NCBI GenBank assembly: GCA_031418775.1
Contig: JANOJN010000308.1
Location: 1 to 64,000 of the forward strand
Length of the DNA: 64,000 bases
Reading direction: 5' to 3'
Origin: JANLQX01 sp031418775
GTDB lineage: Bacteria > Actinomycetota > Acidimicrobiia > Acidimicrobiales > JANYDT01
The notes beneath the pieces are model-generated. The model was not told the origin of the DNA. It did not search any database and saw nothing but the letters and a program-made list of their open reading frames with translations. Positions 1-7,247 of this stretch are shown in pieces. The position numbers and the translations under genes were made by a program. Numbering within the stretch: position 1 is the stretch's first letter; the number at the start of each line of letters is the position of its first letter.

Positions 1-195
1 CGGACTTTTCACCTTCGGTGCGTCCGCCCTGGCGGGACGGTCGGCTCTCCAGCGTTGCCGGTTCGAAGGTGTCCCTTCTTGCTGACGATGACGGTGCGGG
101 TGCCTGAGAGGTTCCGGGGTGGTTGCTCCTACGGCGCCGGCGTGGGTCGTTGCTCCGTGCTGCGAGCGCGACCTTCGTCCGGACTCTCCCGCCAT
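1..195 (-). promoter_or_regulatory. Tandem glycine riboswitch, second aptamer cut by the left window edge
   Basis: Read on the minus strand, the first aptamer opens with GGGAGAGTCC (about 184-193), carries GTAGGAGCAA (about 123-132) and the signature CTCTCAGGCA (101-110), and ends with a GGGAC element near 68-75. A second aptamer starts at once with GGAGAG (about 45-50) and contains CACCGAAGGTGAAA before the sequence runs off the window. These are the conserved pieces of the two-aptamer glycine riboswitch in the right order. It would control a gene to the left of position 1, normally a glycine cleavage gene or a glycine/alanine transporter, which cannot be seen here. The pairing was checked by eye only. 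Confidence 0.85.
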
Positions 196-337
196 CGACG
201 TTGACGGCGTCGTCAGACTATCCGGTCACGCCTCGGGCCCGTTGGAGGGGGCTGGAGTGGCGGGCGGGTCGGTCGGACGGAGCGGAGGTTTGGGGCTGTG
301 ATGTAGCGACGCGCAGACTCGTCACTACGATGCTGGC

Positions 338-994
338 GTGAGTCCGGGGAGATGGCGTCAATCGCTGAACGAACGGTTGACCCAGCTCGCCATGGGGCCC
401 GAAGTGCTCACCCGTAGGATGCTGCTGCGCCCGCTTCGTCCGAGCGACGCGCCGGCGTGGCAGGAGGTGCGCCGACGCTGCGAGAGCTGGCTCACCAAGT
501 GGGAGCCGGCGCGCCCGGTCGGGAGCGCCGATGCCGTGAGCAGCCGGCGGATCTTCGAGAACCGCTGCGAAGCCCGCGACCGTGAACGGGCTGCCGGGAC
601 TGGCGTCGGGTTCGCCATGCTCTACGACGGTCGTTTCGTCGGCGAATGCAACCTCAACAACATCGCCCGCGGCGCGATGCAGAGCGCCACGATCGGCTAC
701 TGGATCGACGAGTCGGTCGCCGGCCTCGGTCTTACCGGTGAGGCCGTCGTCGGTGTGATGAGCTATGCGTTCGAGACGTTGGGGCTTCACCGGGTCGAGA
801 TCGCCATCGTTCCACGGAACCGCGCATCGATCCGGGTCGTCGAGAAGCTCGGCCTGCGCGAGGAAGGCATCGCCCTTCGATTGATCGAGATCAACGGGGT
901 GTGGGAGGACCATCTGCGATTCGCCATCACCGTCGAGGAATGGCACCAACGGGTGCCGGACTTCCGATCGGCGTACCTCGACGAAGGCGTCTGA
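338..994 (+). CDS. GNAT-family N-acetyltransferase, RimJ/RimL type
   Basis: The 218-residue product has the layout of RimJ/RimL acetyltransferases: a start such as LTRRMLLRPLRPSDAPAW, a central IGYWID strand, then GLGLTGEAVVGVMSYAFETL, where the acetyl-CoA pyrophosphate loop sits, and ending with LHRVEIAIVPRNRASIRVVEKLG. This family acetylates the amino terminus of ribosomal or other proteins, or small amines; the substrate cannot be read from sequence. The start used is GTG at 338; an in-frame ATG at 392 would remove 18 residues and still keep the whole domain. It is a single gene, divergent from the glycine riboswitch, with no obvious partner. Confidence 0.85.
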   Translation: MSPGRWRQSLNERLTQLAMGPEVLTRRMLLRPLRPSDAPAWQEVRRRCESWLTKWEPARPVGSADAVSSRRIFENRCEARDRERAAGTGVGFAMLYDGRFVGECNLNNIARGAMQSATIGYWIDESVAGLGLTGEAVVGVMSYAFETLGLHRVEIAIVPRNRASIRVVEKLGLREEGIALRLIEINGVWEDHLRFAITVEEWHQRVPDFRSAYLDEGV

Positions 995-1014
995 TGACGG
1001 CAGTGAAGTCGTTG

Positions 1015-3708
1015 TCAGCGGCGGTGCGAACGGATCGCCAGACCGACAGCCACCAACGTCAGCACGCCGAACCCGATGGGCCCCACGACGACGTCGCTCA
1101 CCAGCTTGATCGTTGAAACCGAACCCAGACGTCGGCCGGCAACGAATCGGAGCGCGCCGATCGCGATCGCGACCACTCCGGTTGCCGCGGCAAGTCCGAT
1201 GATCGGTGCCCAACGGCGAAGGTGCGACCGCACGGCGAGGAAGCTCGGCACCGTCAGAAGGACCGTCCCGACGACCAGCGCCACCGGCCACGCCGATCCG
1301 GCCGAGCCGAACGACTCACCGATGCGAAGAAGGCTCGCCTCGCGGCCCGTGTAGCGGGCGGGGATCACCGGCTGATCGCCGAGCAGGGTGAGGACAACCC
1401 GCATGATCGCGAACCCGATCAACGCGGTGCCGATGAAACCGGCGAAGCCGGAGATGTCCGATGACACCGAACCGTCGGCGTCGAGGGGCTCGACGGCCGT
1501 CGACGGCCGGGACCTGTCCGCTGCTGCTGGCGGCGGACCGGTCGGTCGTTGGGGCCGTCGTTGGATCGGCGCCGCGGTCGGAGCAACGACTGTTGCTGCT
1601 GCCGATCGGTCGCTGCGATCAAGAGCCGCCGGACGTTCGGTGCGTCGAGGGGGCCGGGCCCAGGGGTCATCGTTGGACGACGTGGGCGTGTCGGCGTGGA
1701 CCGGCCGCGGGCGTGACTCAGGACGGGCGCTCCGGGGCGGGGGTTGCGCCCAGGGGTCGACCCCCGGCTCGGTCGGCTCGTTCATGGGCTCGACAACCGC
1801 GCCCTCGGCGGTGGTCGACCCGGAGTCCGGGGCCGATCGGGAGTCCGCGGTCGTCGGAACTACGGCCTCGAGTCCCGGCTCCACCGGGAGATCACTACCA
1901 CTGGCGGTTCCGGTTCCGGGGGCCGGCGCGACTTCGGCGACGCCCGATGCGATGCTCTCGACGGGACCGGGGTCGGGGGTCGGCGGGACGTGCTCGACAA
2001 CTGGCTTCGCGGCGTCATCGTCGTCAGCGGTCAGGACGGGTCCGGCGGCGGCCGGTGGCGCGACGTCACGGCGGGGACGGACCGGGAAGGAGTCGTCGAG
2101 GTCACCGTCGGAGCCGAACTCGGCAGCCAGCGCCGCCCAGCGTCGACTGGTGATCTTCGGTGCCGCAGGTACGACCGAGCCGGTGACATCGGTGGCGGGT
2201 GTCCCGACCGGGGCCGGTCCGCCGAGGGGTGTCGGCATGGCCTGACTGCTCAACGGAGAAGCCGTGGCTGTCGGGGTCACCGGTGTCGCTGGTTCATCGT
2301 TCGTTGCGGCGGCAACGCTGCTTATCGGTTCGGCCTGTTCCGGTTTGCCGGGCGAGGCTTCGACTTCGGGTTGATCATCGTCGGTGACCACCGACACCGT
2401 CACGAATCGCGAAACTGGCACCGGCGGTGCAACCGGAGCTGCGAAGCCGGGGAGCCGGACACGGACCTCCTCGGCGGCAACGAACGGTTCCTCCGCGGCG
2501 GGCTCATCGGCGGCGGCGGTGACGTCGTTCGTCGACGGGCCTTCCAGGCTCGCGGACGTGTCGGTCTGAGACGGGGTGCTCCCGGACCCGGTGACCCCCG
2601 CGGTCGGATGTGGTGTCTCGGAGCCCGTTCGGTCTTCGTTGGCCGGCGCCCAGTTCGCCAGCGGAGGCGCAAGCACCTCGGGCGCTTCGTCGAGACTGGC
2701 CATATCGGCGAAGTCGAGTTGCTCGGGGTCGAGCGCGTCGCCGAGTATCAGGTCATCATCGATCGTCGACGCCATCGGGGTCGGGGCCGGGTGGTCACCG
2801 GGGCTCGACAGCACGAGATCGGCCAAAGCTTCGTCGCGTCCGTGGTCGGTGATCTCCGGTTCGTCACTCATCCACCCGTCGGTGGACTCGACGGTGGTCC
2901 CCTCGGCGGTGTCGTTCGCGAGTACGTCGGTGGTCACTTCGGCGCTCACGTCTGCGACGGCATCGACGTGGTCGGGCTGGTCTTGCTCGACCAGCTCCGC
3001 GACCGGTTCCCATGTCGGGTTGATGATGTCGTGGTCGACGTCGGCCGGGGTGACGGCGACGAGCTCGGAGGTTTCGGCGACCGCTTCGTCGACGGCTGCA
3101 TCGTCGGCGACCGTGGCATCATCGTCGTCGGCGATCGCCAGGAGATCGGGATCCGAAGCCCAATCGGTCAGGCGATCCTTCGAAGGCTCGGTGTCGGCTG
3201 CGGCAACGGGGGTATCGACCGCGGCGGTTCGGGTCTCGGCCGCGTCGGGAACGGTGAGCTCCGGCGGTGCGCTCTCCGTCGTTGCGTTCTCCCGCAGGGC
3301 ACCGAGACCCAGTCCGCCGCGAACAGTGACGGTGGCGGTCGGGTCGGCTGTTGCGAGCGATTCCGTCTCGGCGCGCAGCGAGCGCAGTCCGGTAGCGCTG
3401 GTGTCTTGGGGTCGGTTGGCATCGCCGCCCCATCGCCTGGTGTTCCGACGCGCTGCGGTGTCAAAGTCGTCCGCCTCGGATCGCAACCACGCGTCGACGG
3501 CCTCCGGACGCGGTGCTGCCGCGGCGGGCACGGAAGAGCGGGTACCGCCATTGGTGAAGTCGTCATCCCAGTCATCCCATGCGCTGGCCGACCACGGGTC
3601 ATCGAAGGTGTCGGTGCCACGCCGCTCGTCGGTTGAGGCCGCGACGTTGCCCCGATCGCGGCGGAACAGTCCGCGACGGCGCTTCGGCGTGCCCTCTTCC
3701 GTAGTCAT
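1015..3708 (-). CDS. Large acidic, low-complexity protein with a four-helix C-terminal membrane domain
   Basis: The 897-residue product is not a family I recognise. It begins with a very basic stretch (MTTEEGTPKRRRGLFRRDRG), followed by about 730 residues rich in Asp, Glu, Pro, Ala, Thr and Ser that look disordered. Basic/proline patches such as DPWAQPPPRSARPESRP lie near residues 620-740. Four hydrophobic segments follow at about 755-776, 807-826, 834-853 and 872-892, with a short basic tail. So most of the chain should be soluble and tethered to the cytoplasmic membrane from its C-terminus. Long open frames exist on the opposite strand, but only this frame gives membrane helices and a coherent composition bias. 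Function unknown. Confidence 0.7.
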   Translation of the reverse strand: MTTEEGTPKRRRGLFRRDRGNVAASTDERRGTDTFDDPWSASAWDDWDDDFTNGGTRSSVPAAAAPRPEAVDAWLRSEADDFDTAARRNTRRWGGDANRPQDTSATGLRSLRAETESLATADPTATVTVRGGLGLGALRENATTESAPPELTVPDAAETRTAAVDTPVAAADTEPSKDRLTDWASDPDLLAIADDDDATVADDAAVDEAVAETSELVAVTPADVDHDIINPTWEPVAELVEQDQPDHVDAVADVSAEVTTDVLANDTAEGTTVESTDGWMSDEPEITDHGRDEALADLVLSSPGDHPAPTPMASTIDDDLILGDALDPEQLDFADMASLDEAPEVLAPPLANWAPANEDRTGSETPHPTAGVTGSGSTPSQTDTSASLEGPSTNDVTAAADEPAAEEPFVAAEEVRVRLPGFAAPVAPPVPVSRFVTVSVVTDDDQPEVEASPGKPEQAEPISSVAAATNDEPATPVTPTATASPLSSQAMPTPLGGPAPVGTPATDVTGSVVPAAPKITSRRWAALAAEFGSDGDLDDSFPVRPRRDVAPPAAAGPVLTADDDDAAKPVVEHVPPTPDPGPVESIASGVAEVAPAPGTGTASGSDLPVEPGLEAVVPTTADSRSAPDSGSTTAEGAVVEPMNEPTEPGVDPWAQPPPRSARPESRPRPVHADTPTSSNDDPWARPPRRTERPAALDRSDRSAAATVVAPTAAPIQRRPQRPTGPPPAAADRSRPSTAVEPLDADGSVSSDISGFAGFIGTALIGFAIMRVVLTLLGDQPVIPARYTGREASLLRIGESFGSAGSAWPVALVVGTVLLTVPSFLAVRSHLRRWAPIIGLAAATGVVAIAIGALRFVAGRRLGSVSTIKLVSDVVVGPIGFGVLTLVAVGLAIRSHRR

Positions 3709-3881
3709 GACATGACCAATCTAGGTTCCGGGGAGCCGGGGTTCGGGGACTTGCTCCGTTTGCCGGTTCTTTGGCCAACGCGCAGCCTCAACTTGAAGAA
3801 CCGTTCATGTTTTCGGTCGGTCGGGAACCTCGCTCTGTGCCGGTCGCGAAACTGTCACAGGGGTGCCGTCACACTCGGTCC

Positions 3882-4253
3882 ATGCCCGCGTTGCACCCAC
3901 TCACCCGACCTCGTTCACCCGGCCCGCACCTTGGGGTTTCGTTTTCCGAGTTCGCGGGCTTGGTCGCCGATCTTTCGCGTTGGGCGCGGCGCCGGAACCT
4001 ACGCATGCCGGGAGTGCAGTCTCCGCCGCGGGTCCCAGGTGCCGAGCGGGCCGTCCGGCGCTTCGGCGGAGAGGTCCGGACCATCGCTGTGACTGTCCGT
4101 GGTCGGGGCCGCAACGACGTACTTGTCGACGTGGTCTCGGGCATCCTCTTGGCGAACGGTGTTGCGCGCCGCGAATGGCCGGCGATGATCGACGATGCAC
4201 GGGCCGCGGTCGACGTCGGTCCTGTCGGCCCTCGTTTTCTCCACGCGGCGTAG
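3882..4253 (+). CDS. Small conserved hypothetical protein
   Basis: The 123-residue product is basic and has a folded-looking core: LGVSFSEFAGLVADLSRWAR, then RMPGVQSPPRVPGAERAVRR, then a strand-helix section ending VVSGILLANGV. I believe proteins with the PGxRSPPRxPG pattern occur in other actinobacteria, but no function is known to me. The ATG at 3882 is chosen because the 37 codons upstream are rich in rare, shadow-like residues and the conserved-looking part starts after it. It ends 17 bases before tRNA-Leu, on the same strand. Confidence 0.55.
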   Translation: MPALHPLTRPRSPGPHLGVSFSEFAGLVADLSRWARRRNLRMPGVQSPPRVPGAERAVRRFGGEVRTIAVTVRGRGRNDVLVDVVSGILLANGVARREWPAMIDDARAAVDVGPVGPRFLHAA

Positions 4254-4270
4254 GCTTCTCGTCGCTTACT

Positions 4271-4353
4271 GCCCGGGTGGCGAAATGGCAGACGCAGGGC
4301 GCTTAAACCGCCCGGGTCGAAAGACCGTGCGGGTTCGACCCCCGCCCCGGGCA
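4271..4353 (+). tRNA. tRNA-Leu, anticodon UAA
   Basis: The acceptor stem GCCCGGG (4271-4277) pairs with CCCGGGC (4346-4352), followed by discriminator A at 4353. The anticodon stem GGGCG/CGCCC closes a CTTAAAC loop (4302-4308), giving anticodon TAA at 4304-4306. A long variable arm and a T arm (GCGGG TTCGACC CCCGC, 4329-4345) complete a type II tRNA. CCA is not encoded. It reads UUA, a very rare codon in a genome of this base composition. Confidence 0.95.
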
Positions 4354-4379
4354 CTACTGCAGTTCGTCGCGAACGTGAA

Positions 4380-5366
4380 CTACGCCGTTCCGGCGAGTTT
4401 GCGCGCGTACGCGAGCGCGTGGGTAAGTGAATCGGTGAATGCCGTTCCCTTCCAGGCGATGTCGAAGGCGGTGCCGTGGTCGACGCTGGTGCGAATGATC
4501 GGCAGACCGATCGTCACGTTCACGCCGGTGTCGAAGGCGAGCAATTTCATCGGGCCGTGGCCCTGGTCGTGATACATGCACACGATGGCGTCGTAGCGAT
4601 GCTGGTGCACGGCAGCGAAGAACACGGTGTCGGCAGGATGAGGGCCGGACGCGTCGATGCCGGCCGCCTTCGCTGCCTCGATCGCCGGAGCGATGTGCTC
4701 GATGTCCTCGTCGCCGAATAATCCGTGTTCGCCGGCGTGGGGGTTGAGGCCGCACACGGCAATACGCGGGCGACCGAGGAATCGCCGGAGCGTGGCGTCG
4801 GTGAGGTTGATGACATCGAGCACGCGTGGTGAGCGCACCCGTTCGATCGCCGCGCGAAGCGAGCAGTGGGTGCTCACGTGGGTCACGGCCAGAGGACCGT
4901 TCGTCAGCATCATGGTCACCTTCTCGGTCCCGCACAGCGCGGCGATGAACTCGGTGTGTCCGACGAATCCGGGGTCGCTGCGCTGCGTCGCCTCCTTGTT
5001 CATCGGCATGGTCACGATCGCTCTGACCCGTCCATCGAGGGCGTCGCGCGTGGCCCGCTCCACATAGTCGCGGGCGGCTGCGCCACTCATGGCGCTCAAC
5101 ACTCCCGGGCTGAATCCGGCGTCGGTGAGGCGAGCGAGGTCAACCACTGCGAGACGGCCGGGCGTTCGACGGCCGGGTTCGTCGACGACGGTGACGGCGT
5201 CGGGTAAACCGAGGAGTGCGGCTCCCGCCCGCAGCACGCTGGCGTCGCCGTAGATCACCACGTCATCGTCGAGGTGGCCGTTCGCGAAAGACCGCAGCAC
5301 GATCTCAGGGCCGACGCCCGAGCTGTCGCCCATGGTGATCGCGATCGGTGGGTGTTCTCGGGTCAT
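4380..5366 (-). CDS. PdxA-family 4-phospho-sugar-acid dehydrogenase (PdxA2 type)
   Basis: The 328-residue product is a full-length PdxA-family NAD-dependent dehydrogenase. It has the opening IAITMGDSSGVGPEI, the phosphate-site MPMNKEA, and the three metal-site histidines in VGHTEF, GLNPHAGEHG and YHDQGHGPMK. Classical PdxA oxidises 4-phosphohydroxythreonine for pyridoxal phosphate synthesis. PdxA2 enzymes encoded beside a DUF1537 kinase instead oxidise and decarboxylate phosphorylated four-carbon acids such as D-threonate or D-erythronate. Its ATG overlaps the stop of the upstream kinase by 4 bases (5363-5366), so the two are almost certainly co-translated. I favour the catabolic role because of this context, but a dual role in vitamin B6 synthesis cannot be excluded. 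Confidence 0.9.
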   Translation of the reverse strand: MTREHPPIAITMGDSSGVGPEIVLRSFANGHLDDDVVIYGDASVLRAGAALLGLPDAVTVVDEPGRRTPGRLAVVDLARLTDAGFSPGVLSAMSGAAARDYVERATRDALDGRVRAIVTMPMNKEATQRSDPGFVGHTEFIAALCGTEKVTMMLTNGPLAVTHVSTHCSLRAAIERVRSPRVLDVINLTDATLRRFLGRPRIAVCGLNPHAGEHGLFGDEDIEHIAPAIEAAKAAGIDASGPHPADTVFFAAVHQHRYDAIVCMYHDQGHGPMKLLAFDTGVNVTIGLPIIRTSVDHGTAFDIAWKGTAFTDSLTHALAYARKLAGTA

Positions 5367-6529
5367 CGGCCCGACTCGGCTGCTCGCACCGTTCCATCAT
5401 GGGCGACGACGAGGTCGGCGAGTGCAGCATCGTCGCCGAAACCTCCGGGACGGGTGACGAACACGGCATGGTGTCGGTTCCCCCATGCAACCCCGGGCGC
5501 GAGGAGGCCGTGTACAACCATTGGTTCGTCGCCGAGCAGCGCCGAAGCCGTGTCGCCTCCAAGCACGATGATCGTCTCGTATCGACGCTGCGCGATGGCG
5601 CTGAGGGCGGCGTCAGCCAGCAGTTTGGCCTGGGGATCGGCGTCTTCAGCGGGCACGCCGGCCGACTCCGGGATCGACGTCGTGATGCAGTCCACGGGCC
5701 GGCCGGGGAGCTCCGCCGTGCGCTCGCCGAGGAATGCCAGCTGGCGTCTCGCCGTCGGGTGCAGACTGCCGCACACCACCAGCACGGGTCCGGCGAGCGG
5801 CAGAGGTGGGCGTGCTCCGGTGCTCGGACGAACGTGTCCGATGAGGCATCGAGCGGCAGCAGCGACGCTCGCGGCTGTTCCGGCGAACAGCGCGTTCGGG
5901 TGTTGTGCCCACGCTCGCGCGAGCGACGAGACGTCGGCGTCGGTCGTCGCGTCGCACACGGCGATCCCGATCCCGCCGGAAGCGGCCTCGGCCCACTCGT
6001 GCAGTTCGTCAGCTGAGCGAATCGACACGACCCCGACAGCGCCGACACCTCGCAGGTGCACGCCCGGGTCGCTCGACAAGACCGGCTGCCGCGGGTCCAG
6101 ACGCATCGGACCATCCGAGACGGGGACGCCGTGGTCGAACACGATCCCGTCGTGGCATGTCCTTCCCGCCGCCGGGAACGCCGGGACGACAATGACCGCC
6201 GCGCCGCTTCTCCGCTGGGATGCGACGATCTCGCTGGCCCAGTTACCGCGCAACGTCGAGTCGATCTTGTGGGCCACGCGCACGCCGCCATCGATCGCTT
6301 CGACGACGCGGCGAGCGATATCGACCCGGGCGGCGGCCTCCGACCGGTCGAGATGGCGCGACTCGAGATCGAGCACGATCACCGGATCGCGGAGTCGCGA
6401 CACTGTCTCGATGCTCTGCCACGCCACGACGGGAACGCTCCCGCACCCGAGTTCGGCGCAGCTGCCGGCGGTCTCGTTCGCGCCTGTCCGGTCGTCGGCG
6501 AGGACGACAAGTCTCGGCGCGGTGGTCAC
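5363..6529 (-). CDS. Four-carbon sugar-acid kinase (DUF1537 family)
   Basis: The 388-residue product carries the hallmarks of the four-carbon acid sugar kinase family. LADDRTGANETAG lies near the N-terminus, followed by HKIDSTLRGN and VVPAFPAAGRTCHDG. The C-terminal nucleotide-binding half contains VLVVCGSLHPTARRQL, IIVLGGDTASALL and PGVAWGN. Characterised members phosphorylate D-threonate, D-erythronate or related acids at O4. The product would pass to the PdxA-type dehydrogenase encoded immediately downstream. No dedicated transporter, aldolase or regulator is visible next to the pair, so the exact substrate is open. Confidence 0.88.
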   Translation of the reverse strand: MTTAPRLVVLADDRTGANETAGSCAELGCGSVPVVAWQSIETVSRLRDPVIVLDLESRHLDRSEAAARVDIARRVVEAIDGGVRVAHKIDSTLRGNWASEIVASQRRSGAAVIVVPAFPAAGRTCHDGIVFDHGVPVSDGPMRLDPRQPVLSSDPGVHLRGVGAVGVVSIRSADELHEWAEAASGGIGIAVCDATTDADVSSLARAWAQHPNALFAGTAASVAAAARCLIGHVRPSTGARPPLPLAGPVLVVCGSLHPTARRQLAFLGERTAELPGRPVDCITTSIPESAGVPAEDADPQAKLLADAALSAIAQRRYETIIVLGGDTASALLGDEPMVVHGLLAPGVAWGNRHHAVFVTRPGGFGDDAALADLVVAHDGTVRAAESGR

Positions 6530-6663
6530 ATACTGCGGTCTAGCGCACCGAAGCGGAGGCTTCGGCGACTTCGATCCTTCGGACCACGAACCAGCATTCC
6601 CCGCAGGGCCGGCGGGTTTGCCGGACCGTCACCGCGATGCGTGACTCGCACCGCAGAGACGAA

Positions 6664-7023
6664 TCAGGCCGCGAGGGTGCGGAGTTCGGGATCGATGAGG
6701 TGGATGAGCTCCTCGATCTTTGAAGCGGAGTGGTTGATCGCCGTCTCGGCATCGCTCACGCCGATCAGGTTCTTGGCAGCGCGTACGACACGGCGCTCGA
6801 GGATGCGTCGCCCGCTCATCCCGAATCCGATCGTGGGAAGCGCAGTGGCGAAGCCGCCGACCTCGTAGGCAAGGAGCGCACCGTGCAAGGTGATGAGGTC
6901 GGCTCGGATCGCCATCGGCGATTCGTCGGTCAGGAGTTCGAGTTCGGTCACGATCGTCTCGAGGGCGCGGGCGGCCTCGAGGGTTCCGACCGGCGTGTCA
7001 ACGGTGGACAGTATTTTCTGCAT
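6664..7023 (-). CDS. Small hypothetical protein
   Basis: The 119-residue product is predicted to be largely helical and soluble (MQKILSTVDTPVGTLEAARA at the start, SASKIEELIHLIDPEL near the end). There are no membrane segments, cysteine motifs or family signatures that I recognise. It lies upstream of the sugar-acid kinase on the same strand with a 134-base gap, so it may or may not share the transcript. Composition and a clean ATG support it as a real gene, with function unknown. Confidence 0.55.
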   Translation of the reverse strand: MQKILSTVDTPVGTLEAARALETIVTELELLTDESPMAIRADLITLHGALLAYEVGGFATALPTIGFGMSGRRILERRVVRAAKNLIGVSDAETAINHSASKIEELIHLIDPELRTLAA

Positions 7024-7247
7024 GGAGCCATGGTGACGGCGGGTTATGAACGTCAGATGACGAGAAAGCTCTTCGGACCGATGTCACGCGAGCCAAGCGT
7101 CACTCTGCCAGGTGGGCGGACGTGGCATCCGTCACCGTCCGGTCACCGCATGTGCGATTTCGGTCGCGATCCCACCTGGTGTGGTCTCCGTCGAGAAATG
7201 CTCGTGGTGAAAGGAATGTCAACGAGGCACCCACCTAGGGTGTCGCG
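7024..7247. other. Intergenic region upstream of the purine operon
   Basis: These 224 bases lie between the divergent small gene at 6664-7023 and purL. The promoter of the purine operon should be here. I see no convincing -35/-10 pair, no known riboswitch consensus and no long palindrome by eye. Confidence 0.4.

Noticed and set aside
1744..3636. 630-codon open frame on the plus strand opposite the acidic membrane protein
   Set aside because: Gly/Arg/Val-rich composition typical of high-GC antisense frames, no domain or membrane pattern; the minus frame has a coherent composition and membrane helices.
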